Below are positions 61,401 to 64,000 of a stretch of DNA of 64,000 nt, one piece after another. The notes under the pieces are model-generated. The model searched no databases, was not told the DNA's origin, and saw nothing but the letters and a program-made list of their open reading frames with translations. This DNA comes from Blastomussa wellsi (Eukaryota > Cnidaria > Anthozoa > Scleractinia > Plerogyridae), in NCBI GenBank assembly GCA_947652115.1, contig OX393568.1, positions 23,810,463 through 23,874,462 on the forward strand. Direction: 5' to 3'. The position numbers and the translations under genes are program-made. Numbering within the stretch: the first letter of the stretch is position 1; each line of letters begins with the position of its first letter.

Positions 61401-63530
61401 GAAACCAAATAGGGATTAACATAATAAAATGATGCAATCTTTGATTATAATTTCATCATTAGCATATTCCGTGGAATATTAATATTCTGTTTAAAAGCTG
61501 CTTCATCGAATGTAACCGGACTTCAGAATTGATCAGCTAAGCCAAATTTGCCACATTTTTTATTGATTTTCCTTGCTGCGAGGCTGGAGAAAGAAAATAG
61601 TAACAATATACGTTGGATGATTCAGGTCGGTTATTGTTCCGGTGAGTAACTCGACGTTGTGTACAACTTTCTTCGCATTCCAAGCAACTGACGTCACCTT
61701 AAGCGGAAAAAGACCAAGTCGTGGTTTATTTGTTCCAGCTTCCTGTCGTCATATCTTTCAAAAACTATAATTGTCCAAAAGGTAACAGGGACCGCTTTCA
61801 ATTGAATGACAGAAGTAATCGGGATATTGTTTTGTTTTTACTTAACCACTCGCTATGATTGGTTAATAAACTCGCGCCACGCACTTAACCATGAGACGAA
61901 AATCGTTTATTTAACAGAGCTTGACCAGAGGCATCGTAAACTCGTATATATTGGCACTAATTAGTTGTCGTCGGGTCATTTTGTTATTTACACTTGTTGC
62001 CAATGGCTTTGTTTTTCTTTCTTTGGGTTTGTGGCTTTATTGTGATACTTCCAAGCTATTTTTAGAAACTGATACGCTTATGTATAAATATGACCGCGTA
62101 AATGTGTGGGTTTCAAAACATACTAAATCTTTTATCTTGGATCTGAACTGAGCAACTCTTGATTCTCTGTTTTCGAAGGTAATGTAAATAATTTACCCTG
62201 TTTTGTATAATTCATTGTTTTGTATAAGTCATTGTTACTCTATTCGAGTCTATCGATAGTCATATTATAACATATTCTATACTGAATTTCCTTTGGGAGA
62301 ATTTATTTGGTAATCAAAGCTGCTTTCAAGCGTTGATCATGCAGTTGTAAATCTTTTTAATGCGTAAACAGTCGGAAATTGTCCTAAAAAGTAAGGAAAG
62401 AGATAGCCACACAACTGAGCAAAGACAAGAAAGAAACCGAATCGATCACTGCTGGCACGGACAAAGAGGAACTTGAGGCAAAAACGCAACAACTCTAGAA
62501 TTGATCTGTGTGGCATTTCATTAGGTTCGATAGTTGCACCGAGCAACTAGCTATATTCTGGGCTCAGCAAGCTGCATTCCATTTCTTCGATTTTATTCTC
62601 CTTTATGCCCATTAAATTGAAGTGATTTGAACCCCCAAAGTTGTAGGCGAAGTTGTCAATATATCGTACAAACGCATTGGCTAAGCAATATCAGCCTGAG
62701 TGCGGCAACAAATATTTAGTTGTTAATAACTCTTCTTTCTTATTTGAAACCTTCGCCCGATAGACGCTGTTTCCGGATTACGTTGTGTCATGGTGAAGTT
62801 TGTTCCGTAATTCCAGAAATCAGGAGCCCACCTGCAGAAATCCATCGTTTCTTGTTTTTCTCGACAATTTTCCCGGACATTAATGAAAATAACTGAACAA
62901 TTTTGCATTATTCGGCAAGAACAGCACTTTCATTTAAATTTCCCTTCTTCTCAAGAATGACAATACAAGAAAATGGTCTATCTGTACAGACCCGCAAATG
63001 ATCCCCAAATTGGACGGCAAATAATCCCTGGGCCGTAAACGATCGCCCCATTGTACCACAGGCATCCCAAAAAAACTGAGTTTTTTTGTTTTCTTCGTTG
63101 GCAAAACGCCCAGGATTCGGGCAACAGCAACAGTTGCAATTTTTGGGTGGATGTATGCCGGTTCAATGCTGATACATTCTGCAACCCCTCAATTCCGAAA
63201 GTGCCCGTACGCCTATGCACTTATCCCTACGATTTGTTGAAAAGCCTGGCGCATGACCTACTCAACCAATCAAACGCAAGCCAAAATTTGTCACGTGGTC
63301 TTGTTGCTTTCGTTTCATGTGGCGCGCGCATTTTTCTAACCGACACCAATGTAAACCGACCGATGAACGTTTGTGACCTCGGATGTTTAAAACTCGGCGA
63401 AAGTCTTGAAGTCATACCCTGTCTAGGACGACCCCAAATCCTGTTTAGGACCCTTGAATTATACACCCTGTTTAAAACTGAGAGGTCAAAAACCATATCC
63501 TATCTAGCCAATATAATGGAGTACCCCTCC
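58426..63530. other. Non-coding, no gene recognised
   Basis: Scattered short ORFs (60388-60756 plus, 61119-61319 minus with a possible gtaagt donor) have no recognisable similarity. Two to three copies of a ~33-bp tandem repeat (GAGAAATATCCCGAGACCC) occur at 59390-59470. Confidence 0.4.
59390..59472. repeat. 33-bp tandem repeat
   Basis: GAGAAATATCCCGAGACCC and GGAACGAGGTT recur about 2.5 times. The GACCCTGGGAACGAGGTTG core recurs near 63790, so it is part of a dispersed family. Confidence 0.7.
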
Positions 63531-63534
63531 CCTT

Positions 63535-63760
63535 GGACCATGGGCTGTGCAGTGGTTCGATTCCGGCCCGGTGCCACTTGTGGATTGAGTTTAGGTTCTC
63601 TCCTCGCCCCGGGGTTTTGTCTCCAGGTTCTCCGGTTAACCTCCCTTCTCAAAAACCAATATTTCTAAATTCCAATTCGACCTGGATAGTAGTGTCCTTC
63701 GCAACCATTATTAGGGTCGTCACGCAATGCTCCTCTCCACTAACGGCTGCTTAAACCCGA
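63535..63760 (+). repeat. SINE-like repeat with B box
   Basis: A B-box-like GTGGTTCGATTCC (63551-63563) is followed by a region with AATTCCAATTCGACCTGG. The A box is missing or truncated. Confidence 0.4.
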
Positions 63761-64000
63761 ACCGGAGCGAGAGAGGGCGGGAAGATGAGAGACCCTGGGA
63801 ACGAGGTTGGGGTGGATCAAGGATTTTTCTTAGGAGGGGTGCACCAATAAGCAATGACGTAATTGACGGGTGATGCAAGTAGAACCTAGTTATTAATTCT
63901 AGTAGTAATCAAAGATTAGGAGTGCGTTCGACGATTTCGATTCACTTTGCTTCATTTTGATTTGGTTTCCAGAAATTCAAGCTTTCTTTAATACTGAAAT

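Overview
This window looks like nuclear DNA of a cnidarian, most likely an anthozoan and probably a stony coral. The host genes have short exons with canonical GT-AG introns. The repeats (TIR MITEs, tRNA-derived SINEs, Penelope-like fragments with hammerhead-like boxes, LINE tails ending in TGAT or AACAT repeats) are of the kind found in anthozoan genomes, and IL-17-like cytokine copies are clustered. The genus cannot be read from the sequence.

Layout. (1) 1-630 is a repeat or segmental copy that recurs at about 49.51-50.15 kb. (2) 631 to about 10.35 kb is an autonomous Helitron on the minus strand. It carries a 2A-like ribosome-skipping motif, two near-identical OTU protease modules, an HUH Rep domain, a PIF1-like helicase broken by two frameshifts, an RPA-like protein with an intron, and a second degenerate copy of the helicase C-terminus. 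(3) 10.34-11.36 kb is an intronless CDC123 homologue abutting the Helitron head-to-head, with no upstream ATG. (4) 12.55-34.73 kb is an eight-exon gene for a bacterial-type RtcB RNA ligase. Its fifth intron holds (5) a complete Polinton/Maverick (adintovirus-like) element at 16197-31906 with a 5-bp target duplication and identical 234-bp terminal inverted repeats. Each terminus is itself a 146-bp palindrome able to form a hairpin. (6) 35.9-51.6 kb holds three IL-17-like genes, one of them destroyed by a tandem partial duplication and a LINE insertion, plus an unrecognised two-exon gene nested in a putative IL-17 intron. (7) 51.6-64 kb is mostly repeats, with one two-exon secreted Cys-rich gene resembling a PDGF/VEGF-type cystine knot.

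The Polinton is the most striking feature. All its reading frames are open: protein-primed PolB, retroviral-type integrase, FtsK/HerA-like packaging ATPase, a probable major capsid protein, and about a dozen small structural or membrane proteins. Several genes share a compact upstream motif (a TTTGAA box followed by a TATA-like box). A small, very basic ORF lies inside both terminal repeats. No adenain-like maturation protease was recognised. Identical TIRs and intact ORFs suggest a recent, possibly still competent insertion.

All functions are inferred from motifs read by eye. No database search was run.
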